Positions 1 to 9,977 of a DNA stretch of 64,000 nt are shown in pieces. Position numbers and translations under genes: made by a program. The number at the start of each line of letters is the position of its first letter. Positions within the stretch are counted from its first letter, which is position 1. The stretch covers positions 475,634-539,633 of the forward strand of contig NZ_JACBXU010000002.1 of assembly GCF_013415305.1 (NCBI RefSeq), read 5' to 3'. The DNA comes from Pantoea sp. WMus005 (GTDB lineage Bacteria > Pseudomonadota > Gammaproteobacteria > Enterobacterales > Enterobacteriaceae). The notes under the pieces are model-generated. The model was not told the DNA's origin. It worked only from the letters and a program-made list of their open reading frames with translations, and did no database searches.

Positions 1-1
1 C

Positions 2-169
2 TCTAAACTCAATCCAATCGTTTATATGATTAGCGGATTCCGTTATGGCTTCCTGGGCATTAATGATGTGCCGCTGGTGTTTACGCTCACGGTGCTGGTG
101 GCCTTTATACTGGTGTTCTACTGGCTGGTCTATGCGCTGATACAGCGCGGGCGCGGATTGCGTACCTGA
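2..169 (+). CDS. yadH: ABC-2 type transporter permease YadH, C-terminal end only (partial)
   Basis: The window opens inside an open frame that encodes about 55 residues and stops at TGA. The visible part has a hydrophobic membrane helix (VFTLTVLVAFILVFYWLVYAL) followed by a basic tail ending RGRGLRT, typical of the last transmembrane segment of an ABC-2 permease. In E. coli yadG (ATPase) and yadH (permease) lie just upstream of panD in the same orientation, and the match to the YadH C-terminus fits. The substrate of the family is not established. A hairpin with a T-run follows directly. Confidence 0.8.
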   Translation, partial: SKLNPIVYMISGFRYGFLGINDVPLVFTLTVLVAFILVFYWLVYALIQRGRGLRT

Positions 170-189
170 CGTCAACCCGAAAGGTAAGG

Positions 190-218
190 GCCACGCCGGA
201 ATAAGGGCGTGGCTTTTT
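190..218 (+). terminator. Rho-independent terminator after yadH
   Basis: An 8-bp perfect stem (GCCACGCC at 190-197 with GGCGTGGC at 206-213) is followed by a run of Ts, 20 bases after the yadH stop. Confidence 0.85.
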
Positions 219-251
219 CAGTTGGCAACCAAACCGGTTGAGTTATCAGAA

Positions 252-290
252 AAGAAAAGGGCCAGCCATTTTACGGGCGGCCCTTTTTTT
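252..290 (-). terminator. Bidirectional terminator, panD side
   Basis: AAAAGGGCC (255-263) pairs with GGCCCTTTT (279-287). The A-run on one side and T-run on the other let it work on both strands. It ends panD transcription on the minus strand and backs up the yadH terminator. Confidence 0.8.
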
Positions 291-307
291 GTCAGGGGAA
301 CGATTAA

Positions 308-688
308 TCAGGCGATCTGTACTGGCAGTGCTTTCGCCAGACGCTTCATCTGGTTGTCACCTTCAAAATAGGCGACTTTAGGCTGCCACTGACGCGCTTC
401 GGCATCCTCAACCTGCACATAGGAGCAGATAATTAATATATCGCCCTCGCAGGCGCAGCGGGCTGCTGCACCGTTGACCGAAATGATTTTCGAGCCGCGC
501 TCAGCCGCGATAGCGTAGGTGGAAAAGCGCTGACCGTTGGTGACGTTATAAATATCAATAGCTTCATATTGCAGAATGCCGGATGCATCCAGGAAATCCT
601 GATCGATAGCGCAGGAACCTTCATAATTGAGGTCCGCCTGCGTCACTTTGACGCGGTGCAATTTGCCTTGCAGAACAGTGCGAATCAT
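308..688 (-). CDS. panD: Aspartate 1-decarboxylase (PanD proenzyme)
   Basis: PanD decarboxylates L-aspartate to beta-alanine for pantothenate and CoA synthesis in the cytoplasm. The frame gives 126 residues, the normal family length. The Gly24-Ser25 self-cleavage site is visible in the YEGSCAIDQ stretch; cleavage turns Ser25 into the pyruvoyl cofactor. In enterobacteria maturation needs PanZ, which is not in this window. It lies 47 bases downstream of panC. E. coli has the transposase-like yadD between the two; here there is none. The gene is probably the last of a panB-panC-panD transcript ended by the terminator at 252-290. Confidence 0.97.
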   Translation of the reverse strand: MIRTVLQGKLHRVKVTQADLNYEGSCAIDQDFLDASGILQYEAIDIYNVTNGQRFSTYAIAAERGSKIISVNGAAARCACEGDILIICSYVQVEDAEARQWQPKVAYFEGDNQMKRLAKALPVQIA

Positions 689-735
689 AGCCAGAAACCT
701 TGTCAGAGAAAGAAAATAACCTTCAGCAGAAGGCG

Positions 736-1590
736 TTACAGCGTCAGGTCAACAGTTTGATTATCAATCAGGCGAGCTTTGCCCAGCCAGGCAGCCATCA
801 GCACCACCGCGCGCTGGCTGTCTACCGTCAGCGGCTGCAGCGTTTCCGCATCACAAATCGCCAGGCCATCAGGACGCAATCCCCTCGCCAGCAATGCCTC
901 GCTGGCGGTCTCAATGATCTCGTCAATCTGACGCTCGCCGTTCTCAAGCCGTGTCGCCATCTGATTCATCACCTGGCTCAGCACAGGTGCCAGCTTACGC
1001 TCATCTGCTGTCAGGTAGCCGTTGCGAGAACTCAGCGCCAGGCCATCTTTAGCCCGCACGGTTGGCACGCCAATAATTTCAATGTCGAAGCCCATATCGG
1101 CCACCATCTTACGAATGATAGCCAGCTGCTGAAAATCCTTTTCACCGAAACAGGCAATATCGGGCTGCACCAGATTAAACAGTTTGCTGACGATGGTCGC
1201 CACGCCACGAAAATGGCCTGGACGCGTCGCACCTTCCAGCAGGCAAGAGAGCACCGGCACCTCAACAAAGGTCTGATTCTGTGCGCCCTGCGGATAAACT
1301 TCAGCCGGTGAGGGCGCAAAAACCACATCCACCTGGTGGCGGTTCAGCTTTTCACAATCCTCCTGCAGCGTTCGCGGATAGCGCGCTAAATCATCGGCGC
1401 GATCGAACTGCATCGGATTGACAAAGATCGAGACAATGACGATGTCGCCGCGCGCCCGGGCTTCATCAACCAGTGTCAGATGGCCTTCATGCAGGTTGCC
1501 CATGGTAGGCACCAGCGCAATGCGTTTGCCCTGCAGGCGCCAGCGACGGACTTCCTGGCGCAGCATCAGCAGCGTTTCAATGATCAACAC
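736..1590 (-). CDS. panC: Pantothenate synthetase
   Basis: PanC joins pantoate and beta-alanine using ATP, forming a pantoyl-adenylate intermediate. The product has 284 residues, as in E. coli. The nucleotidyltransferase motif [10 protein letters not shown] has H34 and H37 as the HIGH-type histidines, and GEKDFQQ and the SSRNGYL loop are conserved. Translation starts at GTG (1588-1590), 7 bases after AGGAG, and the N-terminus MLIIETL matches the family. Only 15 bases separate it from panB, so the two are very likely cotranscribed and coupled. Confidence 0.98.
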   Translation of the reverse strand: MLIIETLLMLRQEVRRWRLQGKRIALVPTMGNLHEGHLTLVDEARARGDIVIVSIFVNPMQFDRADDLARYPRTLQEDCEKLNRHQVDVVFAPSPAEVYPQGAQNQTFVEVPVLSCLLEGATRPGHFRGVATIVSKLFNLVQPDIACFGEKDFQQLAIIRKMVADMGFDIEIIGVPTVRAKDGLALSSRNGYLTADERKLAPVLSQVMNQMATRLENGERQIDEIIETASEALLARGLRPDGLAICDAETLQPLTVDSQRAVVLMAAWLGKARLIDNQTVDLTL

Positions 1591-1605
1591 GGTGACTCTC
1601 CTGAA

Positions 1606-2400
1606 TTACTGGAAACTGTGCTCTGCCGCCGGGTAGGTTCCGGCCTCGACTTCGGCGATATAGTGGCGAATCGCCGCGCGAACATCGCCGGTCTCCGCCA
1701 GGAAATTTTTGGCAAATTTGGGAATGTGGCCACCGGTCACACCCAGCGCGTCATGCATCACCAGAATCTGACCATCGGTGACGTTACCGGCTCCGATGCC
1801 AATTACCGGGATGGTAAGCGCGTCGGTAATCTGCTGCGCCACCGACACCGGCACACACTCCAGCACCATTAGCTGTGCGCCGGCGGCTTCCAGCGCCAGC
1901 GCATCGGCCAGAAGCTGTTCGGCTCCGGCTTCATCACGGCCCTGCACTTTATAGCCACCAAAGATATTCACCGACTGCGGCGTCAGGCCAAGATGGCCAC
2001 ACACCGGCACGGCACGCTCGGTCAGCATCTGCACAGTCTCAGTCAGCCAGCTACCGCCTTCAAGTTTCACCATGTTGGCACCGGCACGCATCAACTGCGC
2101 TGCACTCTCAAAGGCCTGCTTTGGCGTGGCATAACTCATAAACGGCAGGTCGGCAAGCAGCAGAGCCTGTGGCGCGCCACGGCGCACGGCGGCAGTGTGA
2201 TAGGCAATGTCGCTGACCGTGACCGGCAGCGTGGAATCATGCCCCTGCACCGTCATTCCTAAAGAATCGCCAACAAGCAGCACCTGAATGCCTTCATCGG
2301 CAAACAGACGGGCAAAACTGAAATCATAGGCGGTCAGCGTCGCGAATTTTTTACCGCTGGCTTTCGCCTGACGCAGATGTGAAATCGTGGTGGGTTTCAT
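1606..2400 (-). CDS. panB: 3-methyl-2-oxobutanoate hydroxymethyltransferase (ketopantoate hydroxymethyltransferase)
   Basis: PanB transfers a hydroxymethyl group from 5,10-methylenetetrahydrofolate to alpha-ketoisovalerate, making ketopantoate, the first committed step of pantothenate synthesis. The 264-residue length is that of the family. The TIM-barrel landmarks are present: [16 protein letters not shown], the metal-site segment [22 protein letters not shown], and [16 protein letters not shown]. It is the first gene of the pan cluster, with 83 bases between it and folK. The E. coli fimbrial cluster that separates panB and folK is absent. Confidence 0.98.
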   Translation of the reverse strand: MKPTTISHLRQAKASGKKFATLTAYDFSFARLFADEGIQVLLVGDSLGMTVQGHDSTLPVTVSDIAYHTAAVRRGAPQALLLADLPFMSYATPKQAFESAAQLMRAGANMVKLEGGSWLTETVQMLTERAVPVCGHLGLTPQSVNIFGGYKVQGRDEAGAEQLLADALALEAAGAQLMVLECVPVSVAQQITDALTIPVIGIGAGNVTDGQILVMHDALGVTGGHIPKFAKNFLAETGDVRAAIRHYIAEVEAGTYPAAEHSFQ

Positions 2401-2483
2401 GGCGCTCTCAACTCAGGAATTCTGATGGGCGCAGTTTACTGGATAGCGTGAGAGAGCGGAATCAGAGAGTTGCGTTTGTCTGA

Positions 2484-2969
2484 TCAGCCGTGCCACAGCT
2501 CGATGCTGCTGCTGTCGAGAGTGGCAAGAAGGGGACTGAGTGCACGGCCATCCGGCAGGCAGGCGTCCGGCGCAATGGCCAGCAGCGGCACCAGCATAAA
2601 GGCGCGGTTCAGCAGATCATAATGCGGCACAATCAGCCGCTCCGTGTTGATCACCGTCTCGCCAAACAGCATCACATCAATATCCAGCGTGCGGGGTCCC
2701 CAGCGTTCGGCCTTGCGCACCCGGCCATGCTCCCGCTCAATCCGCTGGGTATGATCAAGCAGCGCTTCCGGGCTGAGATCGGTTTCCAGCGCTACGGCGG
2801 CATTGAGAAAGTCGGGCTGATCTGGCGGACCATAAGGCGGCGTGCGGTAGAACGGAGAGGTATTGATGCGTTGCGTCTGCGGCAACGCATCCAGTGCGGT
2901 CAGCGCTGCATCAATCTGATGCAGCGGATCGGCAAGGTTACTGCCTAATGCGAGGTAAACCCGTGTCAT
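2484..2969 (-). CDS. folK: 6-hydroxymethyl-7,8-dihydropterin pyrophosphokinase (HPPK)
   Basis: FolK transfers pyrophosphate from ATP to hydroxymethyl-dihydropterin in folate synthesis. The 161-residue product carries the N-terminal [10 protein letters not shown] and the signature [13 protein letters not shown], with the metal-binding aspartates in the LDIDV part. Its ATG overlaps the pcnB stop in an ATGA arrangement (2966-2969), so translation is probably coupled to pcnB. Sharing a transcript with a poly(A) polymerase is the ancestral enterobacterial arrangement and does not imply a joint function. Confidence 0.97.
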   Translation of the reverse strand: MTRVYLALGSNLADPLHQIDAALTALDALPQTQRINTSPFYRTPPYGPPDQPDFLNAAVALETDLSPEALLDHTQRIEREHGRVRKAERWGPRTLDIDVMLFGETVINTERLIVPHYDLLNRAFMLVPLLAIAPDACLPDGRALSPLLATLDSSSIELWHG

Positions 2970-4384
2970 GAGGCGTTTTGATTGTCACGACGCGGCGCGG
3001 AAGGACGGCGGCGAGGGCGACGCGATTTACTGCGTGGCACCGGATCGTCGCCCAGGTTATTCAGCATGTTTTTCTGATGCGGCGGCGCAGCCACCTGGAA
3101 TTCACCCCACCACTGGCTCAGGCGCAGGAGCTCAGGGTTATTTTCAACTTCCGCCCGTAATGCCAGCAGATCGTAAGCGGCGCGGAATTTTGGATGCTCC
3201 ATCAGTTTCCAGGCGCGTTTGCCATGACGGCGCGACATGCGTAACTGCAGCAGCCAGATATCGCGGATCAGCGAAGTAATACGTTTCGGAATCGCCAGCG
3301 CACGGCAGGCCTCATCCAGCGTATCATTCATCGCCATCGCAAAGGCTTCGAAGTAAGTCAGGCCACTTTCCTGTGCAATGCGTTCGGCCGTTTCAAGCTG
3401 CGGATACCAGAACATCGCAGCAAACAGGAATGCCGGGTTAACGCGCATGTCATTGTGAATGCGGTTATCGGTGTTTTTCAGCACCTGAGCGAGCATCCGC
3501 TCCATATGGCTGTCACTGTTTTCCGTGAAGTTGCGCGCCAGCGTCGGGAACAGTGGCTGGAACAGTTGATATTCACACAGCTTCAGATAGGTGCTGTAAC
3601 CGTAGCCGGCCTGCAACATTTTCAGCGACTCTTCAAACAGGCGCGCAGGCGGAATATCACGCAGCAGCGAAGCCAGACGCGGAATCGGCTCGGCGGTTTC
3701 CAGCGCAATGCTCATATTGAGCTTGGCGGCAAAACGCGCGACGCGCAGCATGCGGACCGGATCTTCGCGATAGCGGGTTTCCGGATCGCCAATCAGGCGA
3801 ATAATACCCTGTTCGAGATCGCTGATACCGCCGACATAGTCGCGTACGCTGAAATCAGCCACGCTGTAGTAGAGGCTGTTAATGGTGAGATCTCGACGCT
3901 GGGCATCGTCTTCAATAGAGCCGAAGATGTTGTCGCGCAGCAGCATGCCGCTCTGGGCGCGCTGCGAACTGTTGCGATCCTCTTCCGGCTCTTCCGCCTG
4001 ATGATGTCCACGGAAGGTCGCGACTTCGATCACTTCCGGACCAAACATCACGTGTGCCAGACGGAAACGACGACCAACCAGGCGACAGTTGCGGAACAGC
4101 TTACGCATCTGCTCTGGCGTGGCATTGGTGGTCACGTCGAAATCTTTGGGTTTTTGCCCCAGTAGCAAATCGCGCACGCCACCGCCTACCAGATAGGCTT
4201 CATAACCGGCTTTATTCAGGCGATAGAGCACTTTGAGGGCATTTTCGCTGATGTCTTTACGTGAGATGTTGTGGCTTTCACGAGGGATGATGGCCATCAG
4301 ACGTTCTGGTTCAACCTCTGCTGGGGCTTCCTCTTCATCACGCTTCAGGACTTTTCGGCAAAAATTAGCTACTCGGGTAAAAAT
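2966..4384 (-). CDS. pcnB: Poly(A) polymerase I, AUU start codon
   Basis: PcnB adds 3' poly(A) tails to RNAs, which promotes their decay and controls the copy number of ColE1-type plasmids. From the ATT at 4382-4384 it has 472 residues; E. coli PcnB is about 465. The nucleotidyltransferase fold shows GGG at about residues 67-69 and the catalytic DFD at about 81-83. The C-terminus is arginine- and lysine-rich ([16 protein letters not shown]). I chose ATT because the family N-terminus [12 protein letters not shown] begins right after it and GAGG lies 6 bases upstream. A TTG 21 bases further upstream is the only conventional alternative. AUU initiation is documented for E. coli pcnB. Confidence 0.95.
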   Translation of the reverse strand: MFTRVANFCRKVLKRDEEEAPAEVEPERLMAIIPRESHNISRKDISENALKVLYRLNKAGYEAYLVGGGVRDLLLGQKPKDFDVTTNATPEQMRKLFRNCRLVGRRFRLAHVMFGPEVIEVATFRGHHQAEEPEEDRNSSQRAQSGMLLRDNIFGSIEDDAQRRDLTINSLYYSVADFSVRDYVGGISDLEQGIIRLIGDPETRYREDPVRMLRVARFAAKLNMSIALETAEPIPRLASLLRDIPPARLFEESLKMLQAGYGYSTYLKLCEYQLFQPLFPTLARNFTENSDSHMERMLAQVLKNTDNRIHNDMRVNPAFLFAAMFWYPQLETAERIAQESGLTYFEAFAMAMNDTLDEACRALAIPKRITSLIRDIWLLQLRMSRRHGKRAWKLMEHPKFRAAYDLLALRAEVENNPELLRLSQWWGEFQVAAPPHQKNMLNNLGDDPVPRSKSRRPRRRPSAPRRDNQNAS

Positions 4385-4470
4385 GGGACACCTCGACAGT
4401 GGCAATTAGGGTGTAGGTAAAATCAGCGGCTAATCATAGCCTGTTGAGAACCGTTTGAGAATGCTGTTGT

Positions 4471-5349
4471 CTATGCATCCGGTTTCAGGGCGTTCTGTTG
4501 CGGCATCAAAGCGATATTCCACTGCGCTACCGCATCAGACAGCAGTTTGTCCTGCGTTAAGTCCTGCCAGCCGCCTGAAACAGGCTGTCCGAGGAAGCGT
4601 AATGCCGCCACCAGCAGCGGTCTGGCATCGCCATCCGGCAGCGAAGGTGCATGATTCTGCTTCGATAACTTATTGCCATCGTGGTTGAGTGCCAGCGGCA
4701 GATGTAGCCAGGCGGGCACCGGCCAGTCAAACTGCTGATAGAGCGCAATCTGTCGCACCGTCGGCTCAATCAAATCTGCGCCGCGAACCACTTCGGTAAT
4801 GCCCTGAAAATGATCATCAACCACCACCGCCAGGTTATAGGCAAACAGGCCATCACGGCGGTGAATAATAAAATCTTCCTGCGCCAGTCGCCTGTCTGCC
4901 TCCACGCGACCCCGTAATCGGTCGTTAAACGCAAAGACCGGTGCATGCTGGCGTAAACGCAGCGCGGCATTCTCTGATCCGCATTGCCGTTCACGACAGT
5001 AACCATCATAGAAACCGCCAATCTCCTGAATGCGACGGCGGGGGCAGGTGCAGAAATAGCTCTGACGATGCTGCTGCAGCCAGGTCAGCGCCTCACGGTA
5101 GGCTTCATGGCGTTGTGACTGCCACAGCACTTCACCATCCCACGTTAAGCCATAGTGCTCCAGCTGGTGCAGGATGCGGCTGGCAGCACCTGGCACTTCC
5201 CGTGGCGGATCGATATCTTCAATTCTCACTCGCCAGACGCCGTTTTGCGCGCGTGCGCTCAGGTAACTGCCCAGGGCAGCAATCAGCGAGCCAAAATGGA
5301 GTTCACCAGAGGGAGAAGGGGCGAAGCGACCGATACAGGAGGATGACAT
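4471..5349 (-). CDS. gluQ: Glutamyl-Q tRNA(Asp) synthetase
   Basis: GluQ is a shortened glutamyl-tRNA synthetase that attaches glutamate to the queuosine base at position 34 of tRNA-Asp. It has 292 residues from the ATG at 5347-5349 and lacks an anticodon-binding domain. The class I motifs are seen as HFGS (residues 18-21) and KLSKQ. Zinc-ligand cysteines lie in the CTCPRRR and YCRERQC segments. The start was set by the N-terminus [15 protein letters not shown]; the frame remains open upstream without family similarity. It follows dksA by 73 bases containing a 13-bp hairpin, which may set its expression relative to dksA. Confidence 0.96.
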   Translation of the reverse strand: MSSSCIGRFAPSPSGELHFGSLIAALGSYLSARAQNGVWRVRIEDIDPPREVPGAASRILHQLEHYGLTWDGEVLWQSQRHEAYREALTWLQQHRQSYFCTCPRRRIQEIGGFYDGYCRERQCGSENAALRLRQHAPVFAFNDRLRGRVEADRRLAQEDFIIHRRDGLFAYNLAVVVDDHFQGITEVVRGADLIEPTVRQIALYQQFDWPVPAWLHLPLALNHDGNKLSKQNHAPSLPDGDARPLLVAALRFLGQPVSGGWQDLTQDKLLSDAVAQWNIALMPQQNALKPDA

Positions 5350-5363
5350 AGGATTCAGAAGTG

Positions 5364-5404
5364 ACCACGCAGCGGACAGTACAGCTGTTGTTCCGCTGCG
5401 TGGT
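5364..5404 (-). promoter_or_regulatory. 13-bp perfect hairpin between dksA and gluQ
   Basis: ACCACGCAGCGGA (5364-5376) is perfectly complementary to TCCGCTGCGTGGT (5392-5404), with a 15-base loop. In the dksA to gluQ direction no U-run follows, so it is not a classical terminator. It may act as an attenuator, pause site or mRNA end-stabiliser. A transcription terminator between dksA and gluQ has been described in Shigella, so a regulatory element here would not be surprising. Confidence 0.7.
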
Positions 5405-5422
5405 AACAGACCGGACACGGCA

Positions 5423-5878
5423 TTAGCCGGCCATTTGCTTCTCACGAATTTCTGCTAACGTCTTACAGTCGATGCAGAGATCGGCAGTAGGACGGGCTTC
5501 GAGACGGCGAATACCAATCTCAACGCCACAGGAATCGCAATAACCGAAGTCGTCATCTTCAACTTTCTTCAGCGTTTTTTCGATCTTTTTAATCAGTTTA
5601 CGTTCGCGATCGCGGTTACGCAGTTCCAGGCTGAATTCCTCTTCCTGCGCGGCACGGTCAACCGGGTCCGGGAAGTTAGCGGCTTCATCCTGCATGTGCG
5701 ATACGGTACGATCGACTTCGTCCCGCAATTGATTACGCCAGGCTTCCAGAATCTTACGAAAATGGGTCAGCTGCGCGTCGTTCATATACTCTTCGCCAGG
5801 TTTAACCTGATAAGGTTCAACACCGGCAATAGCGAGAATACTCAGGGACGATGTTTTACGGTTTTGACCTTCTTGCAT
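5423..5878 (-). CDS. dksA: RNA polymerase-binding transcription factor DksA
   Basis: DksA binds the RNA polymerase secondary channel and works with ppGpp in the stringent response. The 151-residue product is nearly identical to E. coli DksA. The coiled-coil tip acidic residues D71 and D74 lie in [10 protein letters not shown], and the C4 zinc finger is CDSC...CIDC (around residues 114-138). The start is the ATG at 5876-5878 with AGGAG 7 bases upstream; the longer frame adds seven residues not found in the family. About 250 bases separate it from sfsA. They presumably hold its promoters, but I could not assign one firmly. The rRNA promoters at the end of this window are classic DksA/ppGpp targets. 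Confidence 0.98.
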   Translation of the reverse strand: MQEGQNRKTSSLSILAIAGVEPYQVKPGEEYMNDAQLTHFRKILEAWRNQLRDEVDRTVSHMQDEAANFPDPVDRAAQEEEFSLELRNRDRERKLIKKIEKTLKKVEDDDFGYCDSCGVEIGIRRLEARPTADLCIDCKTLAEIREKQMAG

Positions 5879-6125
5879 GCTGCTTCTCCTGGATAACACG
5901 CACTATACCCTCTGACTTTCGTCTCGCAGGGGCGTTGCTGCCATCCTGCATTTGACGTCTGCGGGGTACATCGATCCCCCATTGGGGAAAAAAACAGGCC
6001 GCTATAAATAACAGAAGCAGTCAGGGTTGGCAATTCTTCATGAACACACCTTGACAAGCCTGTGAGGAACAGCGTAATCAGCCCTTAGCTCAGAACATTC
6101 TTAACACATAAAATTGCAAAAGATA

Positions 6126-6830
6126 TTACAAGGTTACGTTGATCGGCGATTTAAGAAACATACCCTCTGCCGATAAGTCTGCCTGATACGCTAAAATCTC
6201 TACGCCTTCCTTCTGCGCCTGAGCCAGTTGTTCTGCATACGCCGCATCAATGTGACGTGCCGGGGAAACGTCCTCAATCCCCGAGTGCAAAACGGCAAAC
6301 AACAAAACGGCCCGATGACCCTCTGCCGCAACTGTTGCCAGTTCACGCAGGTGCTTCTGTCCTCGAATCGTCACCGCATCCGGAAAATAACCTTTTCCTT
6401 CATGTAAAAGGGTTACGGATTTCACCTCAATATAGCAGTTGGGTTGTAGATCTGCCTTGAGCAGGAAATCAATTCTGCTTTTTTCACTGCCATATTTCAC
6501 TTCCGCCTGACGATGGGAATATCCCGCCAGCGTGGGCAGCCTGTTTTGATCCAGCGCTTCAGCCACCAGTTGGTTAGCGCGCAGGGTATTCACGCAGATC
6601 CAGTGGCCCTGCTGCGTTTCAGTCAGCTCCCAGCTGTGAGGGTACTTGCGCGTAAGGCTGTCGGACGTGGAATACCAGACCCGATCGCCCGGCGTAGCAC
6701 AGCCCGTCATGGCGCCGGTGTTGGCGCAGTGGATCGTCAGAACCTCACCGTCCGGCGTCATAACATCAGCAAGGAAACGTTTGTAACGACTGATCAGGCG
6801 GGCAGGTTTAAGAGGAGGAGAGAAGTGCAT
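6126..6830 (-). CDS. sfsA: Sugar fermentation stimulation protein SfsA
   Basis: The 234-residue protein matches SfsA along its whole length. Landmarks are the N-terminal [17 protein letters not shown] with an OB-like segment, [11 protein letters not shown], and the nuclease-like C-terminal core RIDFLL...[10 protein letters not shown]...[13 protein letters not shown]. SfsA was named from E. coli maltose-fermentation effects and is reported to bind DNA; its biochemical role is still unclear. The ATG has AGGA 5 bases upstream and overlaps the end of thpR by 23 bases, so the two genes share a transcript. Confidence 0.95.
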   Translation of the reverse strand: MHFSPPLKPARLISRYKRFLADVMTPDGEVLTIHCANTGAMTGCATPGDRVWYSTSDSLTRKYPHSWELTETQQGHWICVNTLRANQLVAEALDQNRLPTLAGYSHRQAEVKYGSEKSRIDFLLKADLQPNCYIEVKSVTLLHEGKGYFPDAVTIRGQKHLRELATVAAEGHRAVLLFAVLHSGIEDVSPARHIDAAYAEQLAQAQKEGVEILAYQADLSAEGMFLKSPINVTL

Positions 6831-7365
6831 GCGGATCCTGAGACGTTAACGGCCAGCTGGCCAGAGCGCGGTAGCGGGTGCGGCCCCGGGCATATTCAGA
6901 GGTAAACAGGGAAAAAGCAGAGACGCGAAAACGCCAGTGAAAGCCGCGTGGCGGTAATACAACCGGCTGCATGGCCTGGCGTAACAGCGTGATGTGCGGA
7001 TGAAACGGCTGGGGGCTCTGGTAACAGCCATGCCGGGCGGCCTGCGCACGTAGCAGGCTGGCGAGCTGCAGCAGCCCGCGTGGCGCACGCTGGCAGCCGA
7101 GCCAGACCACGCCTGGGCGTGGCCAGTGACCGGCATCATCCAGATCGAGATCAAAGCCGGGTTGTTCAATGCGGCTGGCCAGCGTCTGCAGGCGTTGTGA
7201 GGTTTCCGGAGCGACCTCACCCAGAAACGCCAGCGTCAGATGCAGATTCGCTGCGACCACCGGCTGGCCCGCTTCGGCGGGAAAGGTGTCGGCCCGCCAG
7301 CGCACCAGCTGCTGCTGCACCTCGCCAGGCAGGCTGATGGCAAAAAATAAGCGTTGTGTCGCCAT
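6808..7365 (-). CDS. thpR: RNA 2',3'-cyclic phosphodiesterase (2H phosphoesterase)
   Basis: ThpR (LigT) belongs to the 2H phosphoesterase family, which opens 2',3'-cyclic phosphates and in vitro joins tRNA half molecules by 2'-5' linkage. Both HxTx motifs are visible: HLT (H42, T44) and HPHIT (H124, T126). The 185-residue product starts at ATG 7363-7365, with GGAG 6 bases upstream; a TTG 15 bases further upstream is less likely. It is divergent from hrpB with only 69 bases between the starts, and overlaps sfsA by 23 bases. Confidence 0.94.
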   Translation of the reverse strand: MATQRLFFAISLPGEVQQQLVRWRADTFPAEAGQPVVAANLHLTLAFLGEVAPETSQRLQTLASRIEQPGFDLDLDDAGHWPRPGVVWLGCQRAPRGLLQLASLLRAQAARHGCYQSPQPFHPHITLLRQAMQPVVLPPRGFHWRFRVSAFSLFTSEYARGRTRYRALASWPLTSQDPHALLSSS

Positions 7366-7388
7366 GGCGCTCTCCGGCAAATATCACG

Positions 7389-7397
7389 TGCTACAAT
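7389..7397 (+). promoter_or_regulatory. Probable extended -10 promoter element of hrpB
   Basis: TGCTACAAT is an extended -10 (TG-N-TACAAT) about 38 bases before the hrpB GTG start. No good -35 is seen, as is usual for extended -10 promoters. Confidence 0.5.
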
Positions 7398-7434
7398 GCG
7401 CGCCATCTTAGCACAGGCAGAAGCGGAGTTTGCT

Positions 7435-9879
7435 GTGAGCGATTTACCGGTCAGCGCGGTGCTGCCTGACATCCTGGCGGCGCTGCGTGACGCCTCTCAA
7501 GTCCTGCTGGCCGCCCCCACCGGCGCGGGCAAATCGACCTGGCTGCCGTTGCAGTTGTTACAGCAGGCGTCTCTGCCGGGACGGATCATCATGCTGGAGC
7601 CACGTCGTCTGGCAGCGCGTAATGTGGCGCAGCGGCTGGCGGAACAGCTCGGGGAACAGCCGGGAGCTACGGTAGGATTCCGGATGCGTGGCGAAAGCTG
7701 CGTCGGGCCTCAGACCCGGCTGGAAGTGGTTACTGAAGGGATGCTCACGCGCATGCTTCAGCATGACCCGATGCTGGAGGGCGTGTCGCTGGTAATCCTC
7801 GATGAGTTTCACGAGCGCAGCCTGCAGGCCGATCTGGCGCTGGCGCTGCTGCTTGATGTGCAGCAGGGGCTGCGCGACGACCTTAAAATCATGCTGATGT
7901 CCGCCACGCTGGATAATGCCCGGCTGGCGGCGCTACTGCCGGACGCGCCACTCATTGTCTCAGAAGGGCGCAGCTATCCGGTTGAGCGACGTTACGCGTC
8001 GCTGAATCAGAACGTGCGCTTTGAAGAGGCGGTTGCGCGTGAAGTCGCTCAACTGCTGCGCGACGAAAACGGCTCACTTCTGCTGTTTCTGCCGGGCGTG
8101 GCGGAGATCGAGCGGGTGAAACGTGAGCTGGAATCACGCATCAGCGACGACGTGGATCTGACGCCGCTCTACGGCGCACTGCCGCTGACGGCACAGCGCC
8201 AGGCGATTCTGCCCGCCGCCGCCGGACGGCGCAAAGTGGTGCTGGCGACTAACATTGCTGAGACCAGCCTGACTATTGAGGGGATTCGGCTGGTGGTCGA
8301 CAGTGCGCTGGAGCGCAGCGCACTGTTTGACGCACGCAGCGGCGTGACGCGGCTGCAGACCCAGCGAATCAGTCAGGCATCGATGATTCAGCGCGCCGGT
8401 CGCGCTGGGCGATTGATGCCGGGAATCTGTCTGCATCTCTTGCCGCAGGAGCAGGCATCACGCGCGGCGGCGCAGAGCGAAGCGGAAATTGTGAACAGCG
8501 ATCTTTCGTCGCTGTGGCTGGATCTGCTGCAGTGGGGCTGTACCCAGCCGCAACAGCTACAGTGGCTGGATCTGCCACCTGCCAGAAGTCTGGATGCGGC
8601 ACAACAGCAACTGAGCCGTCTGGGTGCGCTGGACAGCAATGGCCTGCTAAACGCGCTGGGACGGCGCATGGCGCAGCTGGGCTGCGATCCCCGACTGGCT
8701 GCTATGCTCTGTGCCGCAGGCGAGGAGCCGGATGCGGTCGCCAGCGCCGCACTACTGGTCGCGATTCTGGAAGATCCCCCGCGCAGTGGCAGTGCCGATT
8801 TGCGGGATGCGCTGCATCGGCCGCAGTCACACTGGCAGCGGCGTGCGCAGCAGTGGCAACAGCGGCTTAAAATCCGTGGCGGGCGCGTTGATGAAGATCG
8901 TTTCGCCTACTTGCTGGCGGTGGGCTTTGGCGATCGGCTGGCACGGCGACGCGATCAGAGTGGTCGTTATCAGCTGGCCAACGGGCTGGGTGCCAGACTG
9001 GATGAGCAGGATGGCCTGACGCGCAATGAATGGCTGATTGCACCCGCCCTGTTGCAGGGCAGTGCCGCGCCGGATGCCCGGATGTTACTGGCGCTACCGG
9101 TCGACATTGAGACGCTGTGCCAGCAGCAACCCGCACTGATCGAGCGCCGGACCGAAGTCGAGTGGGACGAAGAGAAGGGCACGTTGCGCGCGTTCAGACG
9201 TGAGCAGATTGGCGCGCTGATACTGAAGACCCAGCCGATGGCGCGCCCGGAACCGGACGTGCTGCATGCGGCCATGCTGCGCTGGATTGCCGACAAAGGT
9301 CTGTCGGTGCTGGGCTGGACGCCGGACGCCGAACAGCTACGCCTGCGCATCCAGTGTGCGGCGCAGTGGTTGCCGGAAGAGAGCTGGCCCGCCATGGACG
9401 ATGAGAGTCTGCTTGAGAGCCTGCCGCAGTGGCTGTTGCCCCAGATGTCCACGGTGCGCGATCTCCGCAGCCTGCAGGCGGTAAACCTGACCACGGCACT
9501 CTTACATTTACTCACATGGTCACAACGTCAGCGGCTGGATACTGTGCTGCCAACTCATTACACTGTGCCGACCGGAAGCCGGCTGCCGATTCGCTATGAT
9601 GCGGACAAGCCGCCCGCGCTGGCGGTCAGGATTCAGGAGATGTTTGGTGAGGCGACTAATCCCACCGTGGCGGAAGGACGTATTCCGCTGGTGCTGGAGC
9701 TGTTATCACCCGCCCAGCGCCCGTTGCAGATCACCCGCGATCTGGCGGCGTTCTGGCGCGGTGCCTGGCCGGAAGTCAGGAAAGAGATGAAGGGACGTTA
9801 TCCTAAATATCCCTGGCCAGAGGATCCGGCCAACGCCTTGCCAACAAGGCGAACCAAAAAAATGCCCCCGCAGGGTTGA
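7435..9879 (+). CDS. hrpB: ATP-dependent RNA helicase HrpB
   Basis: HrpB is a DEAH-type helicase of the DExH family. The 814-residue product has Walker A APTGAGKST (residues 28-36), the DEFH box in VILDEFHERS near residue 122, motif III MLMSATLD, motif V TNIAETSLTIEGI, and motif VI QRAGRAGR, followed by the HA2 and HrpB C-terminal domains. Translation was set at GTG 7435-7437, 6 bases after GGAG, because MSDLPVSAVLPD aligns with the E. coli N-terminus. The cellular substrate is not well defined. It precedes mrcB as in E. coli, with 98 bases between them. Confidence 0.96.
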   Translation: MSDLPVSAVLPDILAALRDASQVLLAAPTGAGKSTWLPLQLLQQASLPGRIIMLEPRRLAARNVAQRLAEQLGEQPGATVGFRMRGESCVGPQTRLEVVTEGMLTRMLQHDPMLEGVSLVILDEFHERSLQADLALALLLDVQQGLRDDLKIMLMSATLDNARLAALLPDAPLIVSEGRSYPVERRYASLNQNVRFEEAVAREVAQLLRDENGSLLLFLPGVAEIERVKRELESRISDDVDLTPLYGALPLTAQRQAILPAAAGRRKVVLATNIAETSLTIEGIRLVVDSALERSALFDARSGVTRLQTQRISQASMIQRAGRAGRLMPGICLHLLPQEQASRAAAQSEAEIVNSDLSSLWLDLLQWGCTQPQQLQWLDLPPARSLDAAQQQLSRLGALDSNGLLNALGRRMAQLGCDPRLAAMLCAAGEEPDAVASAALLVAILEDPPRSGSADLRDALHRPQSHWQRRAQQWQQRLKIRGGRVDEDRFAYLLAVGFGDRLARRRDQSGRYQLANGLGARLDEQDGLTRNEWLIAPALLQGSAAPDARMLLALPVDIETLCQQQPALIERRTEVEWDEEKGTLRAFRREQIGALILKTQPMARPEPDVLHAAMLRWIADKGLSVLGWTPDAEQLRLRIQCAAQWLPEESWPAMDDESLLESLPQWLLPQMSTVRDLRSLQAVNLTTALLHLLTWSQRQRLDTVLPTHYTVPTGSRLPIRYDADKPPALAVRIQEMFGEATNPTVAEGRIPLVLELLSPAQRPLQITRDLAAFWRGAWPEVRKEMKGRYPKYPWPEDPANALPTRRTKKMPPQG

Positions 9880-9977
9880 GTCCGCTGGATCGAATTCAGA
9901 GGGTTCTGCCATGCGGCACGCGAGAAAGCAGTTAGAGTAGCGGCGCTGCCGTAAGCACTGCCTGGAGAAGAAAAGTA

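Noticed and set aside
5842..6057. A 71-residue minus-strand frame over the dksA start
   Set aside because: It overlaps the dksA ribosome-binding site and start, begins with a non-ATG codon and resembles no protein.
6051..6080. TTGACA, 18 bases, TAATCA on the plus strand between sfsA and dksA
   Set aside because: It faces away from dksA toward the sfsA 3' end; no gene follows it in that direction. Possibly chance.
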